Positions 15,432 to 24,700 of a stretch of 30,637 bases of DNA are shown in pieces. The notes beneath the pieces were generated by a model. That model searched no databases and was not told where the DNA came from. It saw only the letters and a list, made by a program, of their open reading frames with translations. The stretch's first letter is position 1. Each line of letters opens with the position of its first letter. This stretch comes from GCA-2748575 sp033722575 (GTDB taxonomy: Bacteria; Pseudomonadota; Gammaproteobacteria; Pseudomonadales; Ketobacteraceae), in contig JAWVYU010000016.1 of NCBI GenBank assembly GCA_033722575.1, positions 1-30,637 on the forward strand. Reading direction: 5' to 3'. The translations under genes and the position numbers were made by a program.

Positions 15432-15815
15432 ATGGACAACCAGAAACCGCAACATATCCATATTGAAGTCGACTCGGAATTCGTTCCGGATCAGTCAAAT
15501 ATGAGTCAGCAGCGATTCGTTTTCGCTTATCACGTCACCATTAAGAACGATGGCGACAGCCCCGCTCAACTGCTCAGCCGCCACTGGGTTATCACCGATG
15601 GCAATGAGCGTGTCCAGGAGGTTCGCGGCGAAGGCGTCATCGGCGAGCAACCCACCATCCGGCCAGGCGAAAGATTCGAATACACCAGCGGCGCGGTGCT
15701 GGAAACCCCGGTAGGCAGCATGCACGGCACCTACGAAATGATTGATGCCAGCGGCGAAATGTTCCACGCCCAGATTCCGATATTCACGCTCGCCTCCCCC
15801 AACGCCATCAACTGA
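15432..15815 (+). CDS. apaG: ApaG (DUF525) protein
   Basis: The 127-residue protein is a single fibronectin-like ApaG domain with VDSEFVPDQSNMSQQRFVFAYHVTIKN, the SRHWVITDGNERVQEVRGEGVIGEQPTIRPGE core and a GSMHGTYEMIDASGEMFHAQIPIFTL ending, as in the family. Its precise role is not settled, although the gene almost always accompanies apaH. The frame is open upstream to 15318 inside rsmA; I chose the ATG at 15432 because family homology begins there, AAGG lies at a suitable distance, and a 49-base gap from rsmA is then left. The stop codon is separated from the apaH ATG by one base. Confidence 0.95.
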   Translation: MDNQKPQHIHIEVDSEFVPDQSNMSQQRFVFAYHVTIKNDGDSPAQLLSRHWVITDGNERVQEVRGEGVIGEQPTIRPGERFEYTSGAVLETPVGSMHGTYEMIDASGEMFHAQIPIFTLASPNAIN

Positions 15816-15816
15816 G

Positions 15817-16626
15817 ATGCTATACGCGATCGGCGATCTTCAGGGCTGTTTGGAACCATTCGATTGCCTGTTGCGGCAGATCGGTTTCAATGCCGACCGC
15901 GACCAGCTCTGGCTGGCCGGGGATCTGGTGAACCGAGGCCCCGACTCCCTGAAAACCCTGCGGAGGTGTTACGACCTCCGGGACAACATCACCGCAGTGC
16001 AGGGCAATCATGACCTCCACCTGCTGGCCACCGCCTTTGACCCCGAGCGCGACCCGAAACGCAAGGACACCCTCAGCGGAATCCTGGAAGCCCCGGATCG
16101 CGACACCCTGCTGGACTGGCTTATCCAAAATCCCCTGCTGCACGTGGACGACGCCCGGAAAGCGGTGCTGGTGCATGCCGGTATCGCCCCAGTCTGGGAT
16201 CTGGCCACTGCACAGGAGCGGGCCGCCGAAGTGGAGACCGTGCTCCGTGATCCGCACCGGCGCATGGACCTGTTCAAACACATGTACGGCAATACCCCGG
16301 ATTCCTGGGACGATGCCCTCGAGGGCACCACACGCTGGCGGGTGATCACCAACTTTTTCACACGAATGCGCCTTTGTGATGCATCCTTTCACCTGAACCT
16401 TTCCTACAAAGGCACGCTTCAGGATGCGCCCGCCGGATTCTATCCCTGGTTTGCCACACCAGGTCGCACGCCCATTGATTACCGCATCTTCTTTGGGCAC
16501 TGGGCCGCCCTGATGGGAGAAACCAGCGACGCCGCCATTATCGGACTGGACCATGGCTGTGTATGGGGCAACCGTTTATCGGCTTATTGTCTGGATACAC
16601 GGGAATGGTTTCATTGTGATTGCTGA
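15817..16626 (+). CDS. apaH: Bis(5'-nucleosyl)-tetraphosphatase (symmetrical)
   Basis: ApaH hydrolyses Ap4A to two ADP and also removes Np4 caps from RNA in enteric bacteria. The 269-residue protein has the metallophosphatase motifs GDLQGCLEPF (GDxxG), GDLVNRGPDS (GDxxxRG), VQGNHDLHLL (GNHD), and LVHAGIAPVWD (HAG), with HWAAL and GLDHGCVWGN toward the C-terminus. The start ATG at 15817 follows the apaG stop directly, and MLYAIGDLQG matches the usual N-terminus; the open frame further upstream only overlaps apaG. This is the last gene of the lptD operon. A CCGTTA/TAACGG inverted repeat at 16677-16696 follows. Confidence 0.97.
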   Translation: MLYAIGDLQGCLEPFDCLLRQIGFNADRDQLWLAGDLVNRGPDSLKTLRRCYDLRDNITAVQGNHDLHLLATAFDPERDPKRKDTLSGILEAPDRDTLLDWLIQNPLLHVDDARKAVLVHAGIAPVWDLATAQERAAEVETVLRDPHRRMDLFKHMYGNTPDSWDDALEGTTRWRVITNFFTRMRLCDASFHLNLSYKGTLQDAPAGFYPWFATPGRTPIDYRIFFGHWAALMGETSDAAIIGLDHGCVWGNRLSAYCLDTREWFHCDC

Positions 16627-16975
16627 ACAGCACCGTTGTCTGTCACTATATGCAAAAGCCTGTCTAAAAATATTTCCCGTTATGTCTTTTTAACGGCTCT
16701 CCTGTTGTCTGTTGCCATAAAGATTTATGGCAACAAACCCTATACATGATTTCTCTATTGTTACGATTTTGAGTTAATCAAACTCCTGTTACCGCTTATC
16801 GCCGAAGGGCTTCACAATATTGAACAAAAATGCAATTTTTACTAGTTAAGCGTTATTTTCAGGCTATCTTATTATAAAGAGGCTTAAATTTTTTCTAACA
16901 AATTGAACGTCATAGCGGTAAAGTAATCTAAGATAGCAACTGCTGGCCGAAATGAGGGCAAGGGGGATATCCAAC
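16627..16975. other. AT-rich gene-free leader between apaH and prkA
   Basis: No gene was recognised. It is clearly more AT-rich than its surroundings, as expected of a promoter region. It contains a CCGTTA/TAACGG hairpin (16677-16696), a perfect 11-bp inverted repeat (16711-16734), and several -10-like sequences such as TATTAT near 16870, for which TTAAGC 18 bases upstream is a poor -35 partner. TTGAAC at 16903-16908 is another possible -35 element. I could not find a clear sigma54 site. An AGGGGG tract serves as the prkA ribosome-binding site. Confidence 0.5.
16711..16734. repeat. Perfect 11-bp inverted repeat upstream of prkA
   Basis: GTTGCCATAAA is followed after two bases by its exact complement TTTATGGCAAC. 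No run of T follows on either strand, so it is more likely an operator or a structured RNA element than a simple terminator. It lies 85 bases after apaH and about 240 bases before prkA. Confidence 0.7.
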
Positions 16976-18898
16976 ATGAGTATCTTTAGCCACTATCAAA
17001 ATCGTTACGAAGAGCATCGCGAGGAAGAGTATTCGATCCAGGAATACCTCGAGCTCTGCAAGACTGATCCCACTGCCTATGCATCCGCCGCCGAACGCAT
17101 GCTGATGGCGATCGGTGAACCGGAACTGGTGGACACGTCGCAAGACCCCCGCCTGAGTCGTATATTCTCCAACAAGATCATTAAACGTTACCCCGCGTTC
17201 AGTGATTTTTATGGCATGGAAGAATGCATTGAACAGATTGTTTCCTATTTCAAGCATGCCGCCCAGGGCCTGGAAGAAAAGAAACAGATCCTTTACCTGC
17301 TCGGTCCGGTAGGTGGCGGCAAATCAAGTCTTGCCGAAATGCTCAAAAGCCTGATGCAGCATGTCCCCTTCTATGCCATCAAGGGTTCACCGGTCAACGA
17401 ATCCCCCCTGACTCTGTTTAACCCGCTGGAAGACGGCGACATTCTTGAAGAGGAATACGGCATTCCCAAGCGCTACCTGAAGGGCATCATGTCGCCCTGG
17501 GCAGTGAAACGCCTGCACGAATTCAACGGCGATATTACGCAGTTCAAGGTAGTCAAAATCTATCCTTCCATTCTTGATCAGATTGCCATCGCAAAAACCG
17601 AGCCCGGGGACGAAAACAACCAGGACATTTCCAGCCTGGTGGGTAAGGTAGACATCCGCAAACTGGAAGAGTATGCCCAGGATGATCCGGACTGTTATTC
17701 CTTTTCCGGCGGCCTGTGTAAAGCCAACCAGGGTCTGCTGGAATTTGTGGAAATGTTCAAGGCGCCTATCAAGGTGCTTCACCCGCTGCTGACTGCCACT
17801 CAGGAAGGCAACTACAATGCCACCGAAGGCATGAGTGCCATTCCCTACGAAGGGATTATCCTGGCACACTCCAATGAATCCGAATGGCAGGCATTCAAAC
17901 ATAACAAAAACAACGAAGCCTTCATTGACCGTATCTATATCGTGAAAGTGCCTTACTGTCTGCGGGTTACTGATGAAATTGAAATCTACAGCAAACTGCT
18001 GAAAAACAGTTCACTGGCCAACGCCCATTGCGCGCCGGACACCCTGCGCATGCTGGCCCAGTTTTCTGTGCTGTCCCGCATCAAGGAGCCGGAGAATTCC
18101 TCCATTTACTCGAAGATGCGGATCTATGATGGTGAAAACCTGAAAGACACGGATCCCAAAGCCAAGTCTTATCAGGAATACCGGGATGCGGCAGGCGTTG
18201 ATGAAGGTATGGAAGGCCTGTCAACCCGTTTCGCTTTCAAGATACTGTCCAAGGTATTCAACTTTGACCACACTGAAGTGGCGGCCAACCCCGTGCACCT
18301 GCTTCACGTCCTGGAGCAGTCCATCGAGCAGGAACAGTTCCCCCCCGAAACCCAGGAAAAATACCTGCGTTTCCTGAAAGAGTTTCTGGCGCCCCGTTAC
18401 GTGGAATTCATCGGCAAGGAAATCCAGACCGCGTATCTGGAGTCCTACTCCGAATACGGCCAGAACATTTTCGATCGCTATGTCACGTACGCTGATTTCT
18501 GGATCCAGGATCAGGAGTACCGTGATCCCGATACCGGCGAAATCTTCGACCGCGGATCGCTCAATGAGGAACTGGAAAAAATCGAGAAACCCGCCGGCAT
18601 CAGCAACCCGAAAGACTTCCGCAATGAAGTGGTGAATTTTGTTTTGCGGGCCCGCGCCAACAACCAGGGCAAGAATCCGTCCTGGCTGAGTTACGAAAAA
18701 CTGCGCACGGTGATCGAGAAGAAAATGTTCTCCAACACCGAGGATTTGTTACCGGTTATTTCCTTCAACCCCAAAGCGTCAAAAGACGATGCCAAGAAGC
18801 ATCAGGACTTCGTCAAACGCATGGTGGAAAGAGGTTACACCGAGAAGCAGGTACGCCTGCTGTGTGAATGGTATCTGCGGGTACGTAAATCACAGTAA
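16976..18898 (+). CDS. prkA: PrkA-family serine protein kinase
   Basis: The 640-residue protein is the same length as Escherichia coli YeaG and close to it throughout. It starts MSIFSHYQNRYEEHREEEYSI; an ATG eight codons upstream lacks family similarity. The AAA-like PrkA ATPase domain has a Walker A GPVGGGKSS at about residues 110-118, and the C-terminal kinase-like domain lies in the last third. YeaG-type proteins contribute to survival during nutrient limitation (family knowledge), and recent work treats some PrkA homologues as AAA+ proteases rather than kinases, so the activity is uncertain. It begins the cluster prkA-yeaH-spoVR, conserved in gammaproteobacteria, and has a long AT-rich upstream region suggestive of regulated expression. 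Confidence 0.95.
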   Translation: MSIFSHYQNRYEEHREEEYSIQEYLELCKTDPTAYASAAERMLMAIGEPELVDTSQDPRLSRIFSNKIIKRYPAFSDFYGMEECIEQIVSYFKHAAQGLEEKKQILYLLGPVGGGKSSLAEMLKSLMQHVPFYAIKGSPVNESPLTLFNPLEDGDILEEEYGIPKRYLKGIMSPWAVKRLHEFNGDITQFKVVKIYPSILDQIAIAKTEPGDENNQDISSLVGKVDIRKLEEYAQDDPDCYSFSGGLCKANQGLLEFVEMFKAPIKVLHPLLTATQEGNYNATEGMSAIPYEGIILAHSNESEWQAFKHNKNNEAFIDRIYIVKVPYCLRVTDEIEIYSKLLKNSSLANAHCAPDTLRMLAQFSVLSRIKEPENSSIYSKMRIYDGENLKDTDPKAKSYQEYRDAAGVDEGMEGLSTRFAFKILSKVFNFDHTEVAANPVHLLHVLEQSIEQEQFPPETQEKYLRFLKEFLAPRYVEFIGKEIQTAYLESYSEYGQNIFDRYVTYADFWIQDQEYRDPDTGEIFDRGSLNEELEKIEKPAGISNPKDFRNEVVNFVLRARANNQGKNPSWLSYEKLRTVIEKKMFSNTEDLLPVISFNPKASKDDAKKHQDFVKRMVERGYTEKQVRLLCEWYLRVRKSQ

Positions 18899-18933
18899 TG
18901 GCGTTACGATTCACAAGCCCAAAGAGGTAAGGC

Positions 18934-20214
18934 GTGTCTTATATTGTTGACCGGCGCCTGAACGGTAAAAACAAGAGCACCGTTAACCGCCAGCGCTTTC
19001 TGAAGCGCTATCGCAAGCATATTAAAAAGGCGGTTAACGAAGCGGTTACCAAACGCAGCATCACGGATCTCGAAAGTGGTGAAAGCGTCTCTATACCCAG
19101 GCGGGATATTTCCGAACCCATTTTCCATCATGGCAAAGGTGGTAACCGGGAAATGGTCCATCCGGGTAACAAGGAGTTCATTACCGGTGATACCATTCCA
19201 CGGCCACCGGGCGGCCAGGGGGGCGGAGGTTCCGGCGAAGGGGATCCCAGTGATTCCGGCGAGGGCATGGACGAGTTTGTGTTCACCATCAGCCAGGACG
19301 AGTTCCTGGATTTTCTGTTTGACGAACTGGAACTGCCGAACCTGGTGAAGCGGCAACTTCAGGGTATTGAATCCTTCAAGTTCGTTCGCGCCGGCATTGT
19401 CAACGAGGGCACTCCTTCCAAGCTCAATGTGGTACGTTCCATGCGGCAGGCCTACAGCCGCCGGATCGCACTGACCGGCGCCATCCGCAAGCGACTGAAA
19501 GCCTACCTGGAGGAAAAAGAAGCGCTGGAAGCCCAGGACTCGGTGCTGCGGGATAACAACCGCCTCAACTTTCTGCTGGAAGAAATCCCCAAGCTTGAGC
19601 GGCGTATAAAAAAGGTTCCGTTCATTGATACCTTTGATCTGCGCTACAACCATCACATAAAACAGCCCCAGCCAACCTCCAAGGCGGTCATGTTCTGTCT
19701 GATGGATGTATCCGGTTCCATGAACCAGGCCATGAAAGACATGGCAAAGCGGTTTTTTATTCTGCTTTATATGTTTCTGAAGCGGAATTATGAAAAGATC
19801 GAAGTGGTCTTTATCCGTCACCACACCAGTGCCAAGGAAGTGGATGAGGAAGAGTTTTTCTATTCCCGCGAAACCGGCGGCACCATTGTTTCCAGCGCCC
19901 TGAAAATGATGCGAGACATTATCAACGACCGTTACCCCATTGAAGAATGGAATATTTACGGCGCCCAGGCGTCTGACGGCGACAACTGGAACGATGACTC
20001 CCCCACCTGCAAAAAGCTGTTGATTGATGACATTCTTCCCAAATGTCAGTACTACGCCTACATCGAAATCAACCCGCGGCGCCATCAGGCACTGTGGCGG
20101 GAATACGAAACCATTGAGGCGGTTTGCGAGCATTTTGCCATGCAGCAAATCAGCGATCCGGCGGACATCTTCCCCGTCTTCCGTGAATTGTTTCAGAAAA
20201 AAACCGTAAGCTAA
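18934..20214 (+). CDS. yeaH: YeaH/DUF444 family protein with von Willebrand A fold
   Basis: The 426-residue protein starts at a GTG with a good AGAGGTAAGG upstream, and opens SYIVDRRLNGKNKSTVNRQRFLKRYRKHIKKAV like E. coli YeaH. A Gly-rich linker (about residues 91-108) follows the SISEP-like segment ISEPIFHHGKGGN. The C-terminal VWA-like domain contains a MIDAS-type motif DVSGSMN (Asp258, Ser260, Ser262) and a GGTIVSSAL segment. The protein is thought to work with PrkA and SpoVR in the stress response, but its biochemical role is unknown. It lies 35 bases after prkA and 10-20 bases before spoVR, as an operon. Confidence 0.95.
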   Translation: MSYIVDRRLNGKNKSTVNRQRFLKRYRKHIKKAVNEAVTKRSITDLESGESVSIPRRDISEPIFHHGKGGNREMVHPGNKEFITGDTIPRPPGGQGGGGSGEGDPSDSGEGMDEFVFTISQDEFLDFLFDELELPNLVKRQLQGIESFKFVRAGIVNEGTPSKLNVVRSMRQAYSRRIALTGAIRKRLKAYLEEKEALEAQDSVLRDNNRLNFLLEEIPKLERRIKKVPFIDTFDLRYNHHIKQPQPTSKAVMFCLMDVSGSMNQAMKDMAKRFFILLYMFLKRNYEKIEVVFIRHHTSAKEVDEEEFFYSRETGGTIVSSALKMMRDIINDRYPIEEWNIYGAQASDGDNWNDDSPTCKKLLIDDILPKCQYYAYIEINPRRHQALWREYETIEAVCEHFAMQQISDPADIFPVFRELFQKKTVS

Positions 20215-20233
20215 TCAGCGCAAAGTGAAGCCA

Positions 20234-21769
20234 ATGGCCATGCAAGAGCGAAACCCCATATCAACCGGATCCGAGTGGACCTTTGAACTCATCAATGACT
20301 ATGATGAGGCCATCGCCGAGTCTGCAGAACGCTTTGGTCTGGACACCTACCCCAACCAGATAGAGGTGATTTCAGCAGAACAGATGCTGGACGCCTATTC
20401 ATCAGTTGGCATGCCTGTGGGCTACAATCACTGGAGCTACGGCAAACGTTTCGTTTCCAACGAACAGCAGTATCGCCGTGGCCACATGGGCCTGGCCTAT
20501 GAAATTGTCATCAACTCCAACCCCTGCATTGCCTATCTGATGGAAGAAAACACCATGCCCATGCAGGCACTGGTGATCGCCCATGCGTGCTATGGGCATA
20601 ATTCCTTTTTCAAGAACAACTATCTGTTCAAGACCTGGACAGATGCCTCCTCGATTATCGATTATCTGGTGTTTGCCAAAAATTATATCCAGCGATGCGA
20701 GGAGCGTTACGGCATTGACGAAGTGGAAAGCATTCTGGATTCCTGCCACGCACTGATGAATTACGGCGTTGACCGCTATAAACGCCCCTACCCCATTTCC
20801 GCCGAGGAAGAACGACGCCGGCAAAAGGAGCGGGAAGAATACCTGCAGAAGCAGGTAAATGAACTGTGGCGCACCATACCCAAGCTGATCGATAACGATG
20901 AACCGGAAAAGGAATACCGTTACCCCACGGAGCCCCAGGAAAACCTGCTGTATTTTATTGAAAAGAACTCCCCGCTGCTGGAACCCTGGCAGCGTGAGAT
21001 TGTGCGCATTGTTCGCAAGATTGCCCAGTATTTCTATCCCCAGCGGCAGACCCAGGTAATGAATGAAGGCTGGGCAACGTTCTGGCATTACACCTTACTG
21101 AACGATCTGTACGATCGCGGCAGGGTAACCGACGGTTTTATGCTGGAATTCCTGCAATCCCATACCTCGGTTGTGTACCAGCCTCCGTTTGACAGCCGCT
21201 TTTATTCCGGCATCAATCCCTATGCGCTGGGCTTTAACATGATGCAGGATATCCGTCGCATCTGTGAGAACCCCACCAAGGAAGACAAGAAATGGTTCCC
21301 GGACATTGCCGGCAGTGACTGGCTTAAAACCCTGCACTTTGCCATGGAAAATTTCAAGGATGAAAGCTTTGTGCAACAGTTCCTGTCGCCACGGATGATT
21401 CGCGAATTCAAATTCTTTGCCATCCGGGACGATGACATGGAAAAGGACTTGCGGATAACCGCCATACACGATGATCCGGGCTATCGTGATATTCGTGAAA
21501 AGCTGTCACAGCAGTACAACCTTTCCATGAACGAACCCAACATCCAGGTATTTAAAGTGGATGTTCGCGGCGATCGCTCCATTACCCTGCGTCACTTCCG
21601 TCACAACCGCAAGCCCCTGGAAAAGCAGAATGCCATGGAAGTGCTGAAACACCTGCGCAACCTGTGGAAATTCGATGTGCGGCTGGAGTCCATGGACGAT
21701 GATCAGGTTCGCGAGACCTATCACTGCCGTGAAGACCTGACGGAACTGGAAGAACTGGAAAACAACTAG
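20234..21769 (+). CDS. ycgB: SpoVR family protein (YcgB)
   Basis: The 511-residue product matches SpoVR/YcgB over its whole length: DTYPNQIEVISAEQMLDAYSS, VGMPVGYNHWSYGKRF, GLAYEIVINSNPCIAYLMEENTMPMQALVIAHACYGHNSFFKNNY and MNEGWATFWHYTLLNDLYDRG, where several His and Glu could bind metal. The molecular function is not established; in Bacillus it is involved in spore cortex formation, and in gammaproteobacteria it accompanies prkA and yeaH. The start could be a GTG at 20225, or an ATG at 20234 or 20240; I chose 20234. The TAG stop overlaps the TAG stop of exbD on the other strand within one CTAG. Confidence 0.94.
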   Translation: MAMQERNPISTGSEWTFELINDYDEAIAESAERFGLDTYPNQIEVISAEQMLDAYSSVGMPVGYNHWSYGKRFVSNEQQYRRGHMGLAYEIVINSNPCIAYLMEENTMPMQALVIAHACYGHNSFFKNNYLFKTWTDASSIIDYLVFAKNYIQRCEERYGIDEVESILDSCHALMNYGVDRYKRPYPISAEEERRRQKEREEYLQKQVNELWRTIPKLIDNDEPEKEYRYPTEPQENLLYFIEKNSPLLEPWQREIVRIVRKIAQYFYPQRQTQVMNEGWATFWHYTLLNDLYDRGRVTDGFMLEFLQSHTSVVYQPPFDSRFYSGINPYALGFNMMQDIRRICENPTKEDKKWFPDIAGSDWLKTLHFAMENFKDESFVQQFLSPRMIREFKFFAIRDDDMEKDLRITAIHDDPGYRDIREKLSQQYNLSMNEPNIQVFKVDVRGDRSITLRHFRHNRKPLEKQNAMEVLKHLRNLWKFDVRLESMDDDQVRETYHCREDLTELEELENN

Positions 21770-22179
21770 CCGGCAGGCCGGGTAACGAACCCCAGTGAAT
21801 GGATACCGGCATCGCGAATGATATCCATCACGCTCATCACTTCGCCATAATAAACCTGGCGGTCTGCCGCCAGATGCACTTTGATATCAGGCTTTGCAGC
21901 AGCCGCAGCAACCAGCGCCGATCGCAGCGTTTCCAGCGTCAGAGCCTGATTATCCAGCATCACCACGCCATCAGCGGTCACCTGCACCATCAGGATATCC
22001 TGTTGTTGTGCAGTGTCACCGCTCTGAGTCTCGGGCAACTGCACCGACAGTTGCCGCGTGATCACCGGCATAGTGATCATGAAAATAATCAGCAATACCA
22101 GCATCACGTCAACCAGGGGCGTCATATTGATCTCCGCCATGACGCCGTCATCATCAATGCGCAGTACAGGCGCTGCCAT
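21766..22179 (-). CDS. exbD: ExbD, TonB-complex proton channel subunit
   Basis: The 137-residue protein has the ExbD/TolR plan: a short cytoplasmic N-terminus (MAEINMTPLVDVMLVLLIIFM), with the conserved Asp of PLVDV at about residue 24 that carries protons inside the single membrane helix (21-41), and a periplasmic domain with VQVTADG, VHLAADRQVYYGEVMSVMDIIRDAGI. With ExbB it converts proton-motive force into TonB movement. A GGGAGG in the end of exbB serves as its ribosome-binding site, with one base between the genes. It is the last gene of the iron-uptake operon. Confidence 0.93.
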   Translation of the reverse strand: MAAPVLRIDDDGVMAEINMTPLVDVMLVLLIIFMITMPVITRQLSVQLPETQSGDTAQQQDILMVQVTADGVVMLDNQALTLETLRSALVAAAAAKPDIKVHLAADRQVYYGEVMSVMDIIRDAGIHSLGFVTRPAG

Positions 22180-22180
22180 C

Positions 22181-22918
22181 CTAACCTCCCTGCACCGCTG
22201 CAGTACTTATTGTTTCCCGTACCAGGCGGATTTCGCCGCGGCCGGGTGTGCCGCCGGTAATGAAATAAGCTTGCAGGTCATGGGCAAAACGATTCATGCG
22301 GCCCAGCAGCAAACGGTTCTGTCGTGTCAGGGCATTAAAGGCCAGCACCGCAGGAATGGCCACCAGCAGGCCGAAAGCTGTCATGATCAGCGCCTCACCC
22401 ACAGGTCCGGCCACTTTACTGATGGCCACTTCGCCACTGACGCCAATACCCACCAGGGCATGGTAAATTCCCCATACTGTGCCGAACAAACCCACGAAAG
22501 GCGCCGTGGCACCCACAGAGGCCAGCAGAGGCAGGCCCCGTTGCAGCTTTTCCAGATTTTCCTCCACTGCGCCCCGCAGACAGGAGCCCAGCCATTCCGC
22601 CAGGGGAAGCTGCCCGTGCAGATCCTGCTGATGGGTCTGATGATGGCGGCGGGCAGCACTGGCCTGGGTTGCCAGGTGCCAGAAAAGGTTGTTCCTGCCT
22701 GCCTTGCCAAGGGTTTCCAGTGCTTCTCCATAGGAGTGACAATGCCAGAACTGCCCGGTGGCTCGCGCCGCCTTGCGGTGGCCAAGTAATTCTATTGCCC
22801 GCGACAGCACTACGGTCCAGCAAGCAATGGACATAAAGAGTAAAACACCGGCAACTGAGCGTATAACCCAGTCACTTTGCTGCCACACGGCAGCCAGACT
22901 GTAAGGTGAACCGTCCAT
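22181..22918 (-). CDS. exbB: ExbB, MotA/TolQ/ExbB proton channel protein
   Basis: The 245-residue protein has three predicted membrane helices at about 18-38, 128-150 and 170-193. The family signature LPLLASVGATAPFVGLFGTVWGIYHALVGIG precedes the ISKVAGPVGEALIMTAFGLLVAIPAVLAFNAL stretch, which forms the channel helices. It forms the pentameric scaffold around ExbD and energises TonB in the inner membrane. The start is preceded by a strong GGAGGA. The gene lies between tonB and exbD with 18 bases and one base of spacing. TolQ is an alternative family member, but the tonB context favours ExbB. Confidence 0.93.
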   Translation of the reverse strand: MDGSPYSLAAVWQQSDWVIRSVAGVLLFMSIACWTVVLSRAIELLGHRKAARATGQFWHCHSYGEALETLGKAGRNNLFWHLATQASAARRHHQTHQQDLHGQLPLAEWLGSCLRGAVEENLEKLQRGLPLLASVGATAPFVGLFGTVWGIYHALVGIGVSGEVAISKVAGPVGEALIMTAFGLLVAIPAVLAFNALTRQNRLLLGRMNRFAHDLQAYFITGGTPGRGEIRLVRETISTAAVQGG

Positions 22919-22936
22919 TATTCCTCCGGGATACCT

Positions 22937-23565
<629 letters not shown>

Positions 23566-23569
<4 letters not shown>

Positions 23570-24690
23570 CCTGCTTGTCCGGACCTGTCTGTCAGCGTTC
23601 CACGGCGCTTCGCCACGGTCCGCTTTTTACGATGCCTGAGCCACCACAGGGATACACCGGTGAAAGCCAGCACCAGCGGCAGCAGGCCAATCACTGTCCA
23701 GACAATACGGCTTGTGGTTCCTGCAAAGTCACCAAAGTGCAAACGGCGGAAACTGTCCAGAACCCGCATACCCAATCCTGCCTCGCGGATATCGAATGCA
23801 GAGATAAATTCCCCGTTGTGGGCATCAAAAGTTACCCCGCTGGCATATTGGCTCATCAATGGATTGGGATCACCAACATCACCGAAAAAACGAAATTGCT
23901 TCCCCGGCTCATAGGGGAAGGAGATGTAGGTCGCAACAAAGGGACTCAGATGCTCGCTGCTGCGCTCACGCATTGCCTGCAAGGAAAGCCTGTCGTTATA
24001 CAAGCGATCCACCATCTGATGATGCGCCTTGCCGTCGGCATGCTCCTGATATTCCGACCAGAGGTGCTGAATATTCCAGTAACCACCCGTTATCCCCAGA
24101 ATCAACAGAACGGGTGATGCCACCACCCCCGCCATTTTGTGCAGATCGCTGTAATACACCACGGTGCGGGCGTTGCGGCGCAGGGTAAAAAAGTTTTTCC
24201 AGAAACGCCGGTGAAGATATAAACCGCTGATACCCAGAAAACACAGCAAAAACGCGTAAAGCGTCGTCACAGCGATCCCTGCCTCCCCCAGTAAAAAAGT
24301 GTAATGCAGCGACAGCAGCCAGTCCGTGAAGTGATCCGTCAGAGACACGGGAGCCGACAGCAACTCGCCGGTGTACTGATTGAGCAGGATGTAATGCCAT
24401 TGATCACTGTTGTGGGGAATCACATACAGCAGATCGGCGCGTCCCTGATCCCGGAACAGCGCCCAGCCCACGATTTCGTGGGCTGGCAGCCGCTCGTTAA
24501 CGCCGTCGGCCAGGGTATCCAGCGACAGTCGGTGCTGCCCCGACGCCGGGACACGCACCTTTTCTGCCATCACCAGGGTATCTAATTCATGTTTGAACAC
24601 CAGCGCACTGCCGGTAACGCAGATCACCAGAAGCGGCAGGAAGGCGAACATCGCCAGGCGACTGTGCCAGCGAAAAAACCACTTGTTCAT
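23566..24690 (-). CDS. PepSY-associated transmembrane protein, possible ferrisiderophore reductase
   Basis: The 374-residue protein has the typical plan of PepSY-TM proteins (FoxB/PiuB-like): an N-terminal helix after WFFRWHSRLAMFAFLPLL, with a conserved His, periplasmic PepSY-like regions, helices at about 140-160 and 190-215 with DLHKMAGVVASPVLLILGITGGYW, and a C-terminal helix about 335-355 after the motif RRLHFGDFAG. The conserved His residues could bind haem. Some members participate in iron release from siderophores in the inner membrane; that activity is not shown here. The gene lies between the TonB-dependent receptor (10-base gap) and tonB (four-base overlap). Confidence 0.88.
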
Positions 24691-24700
24691 ACCCGGTTCC

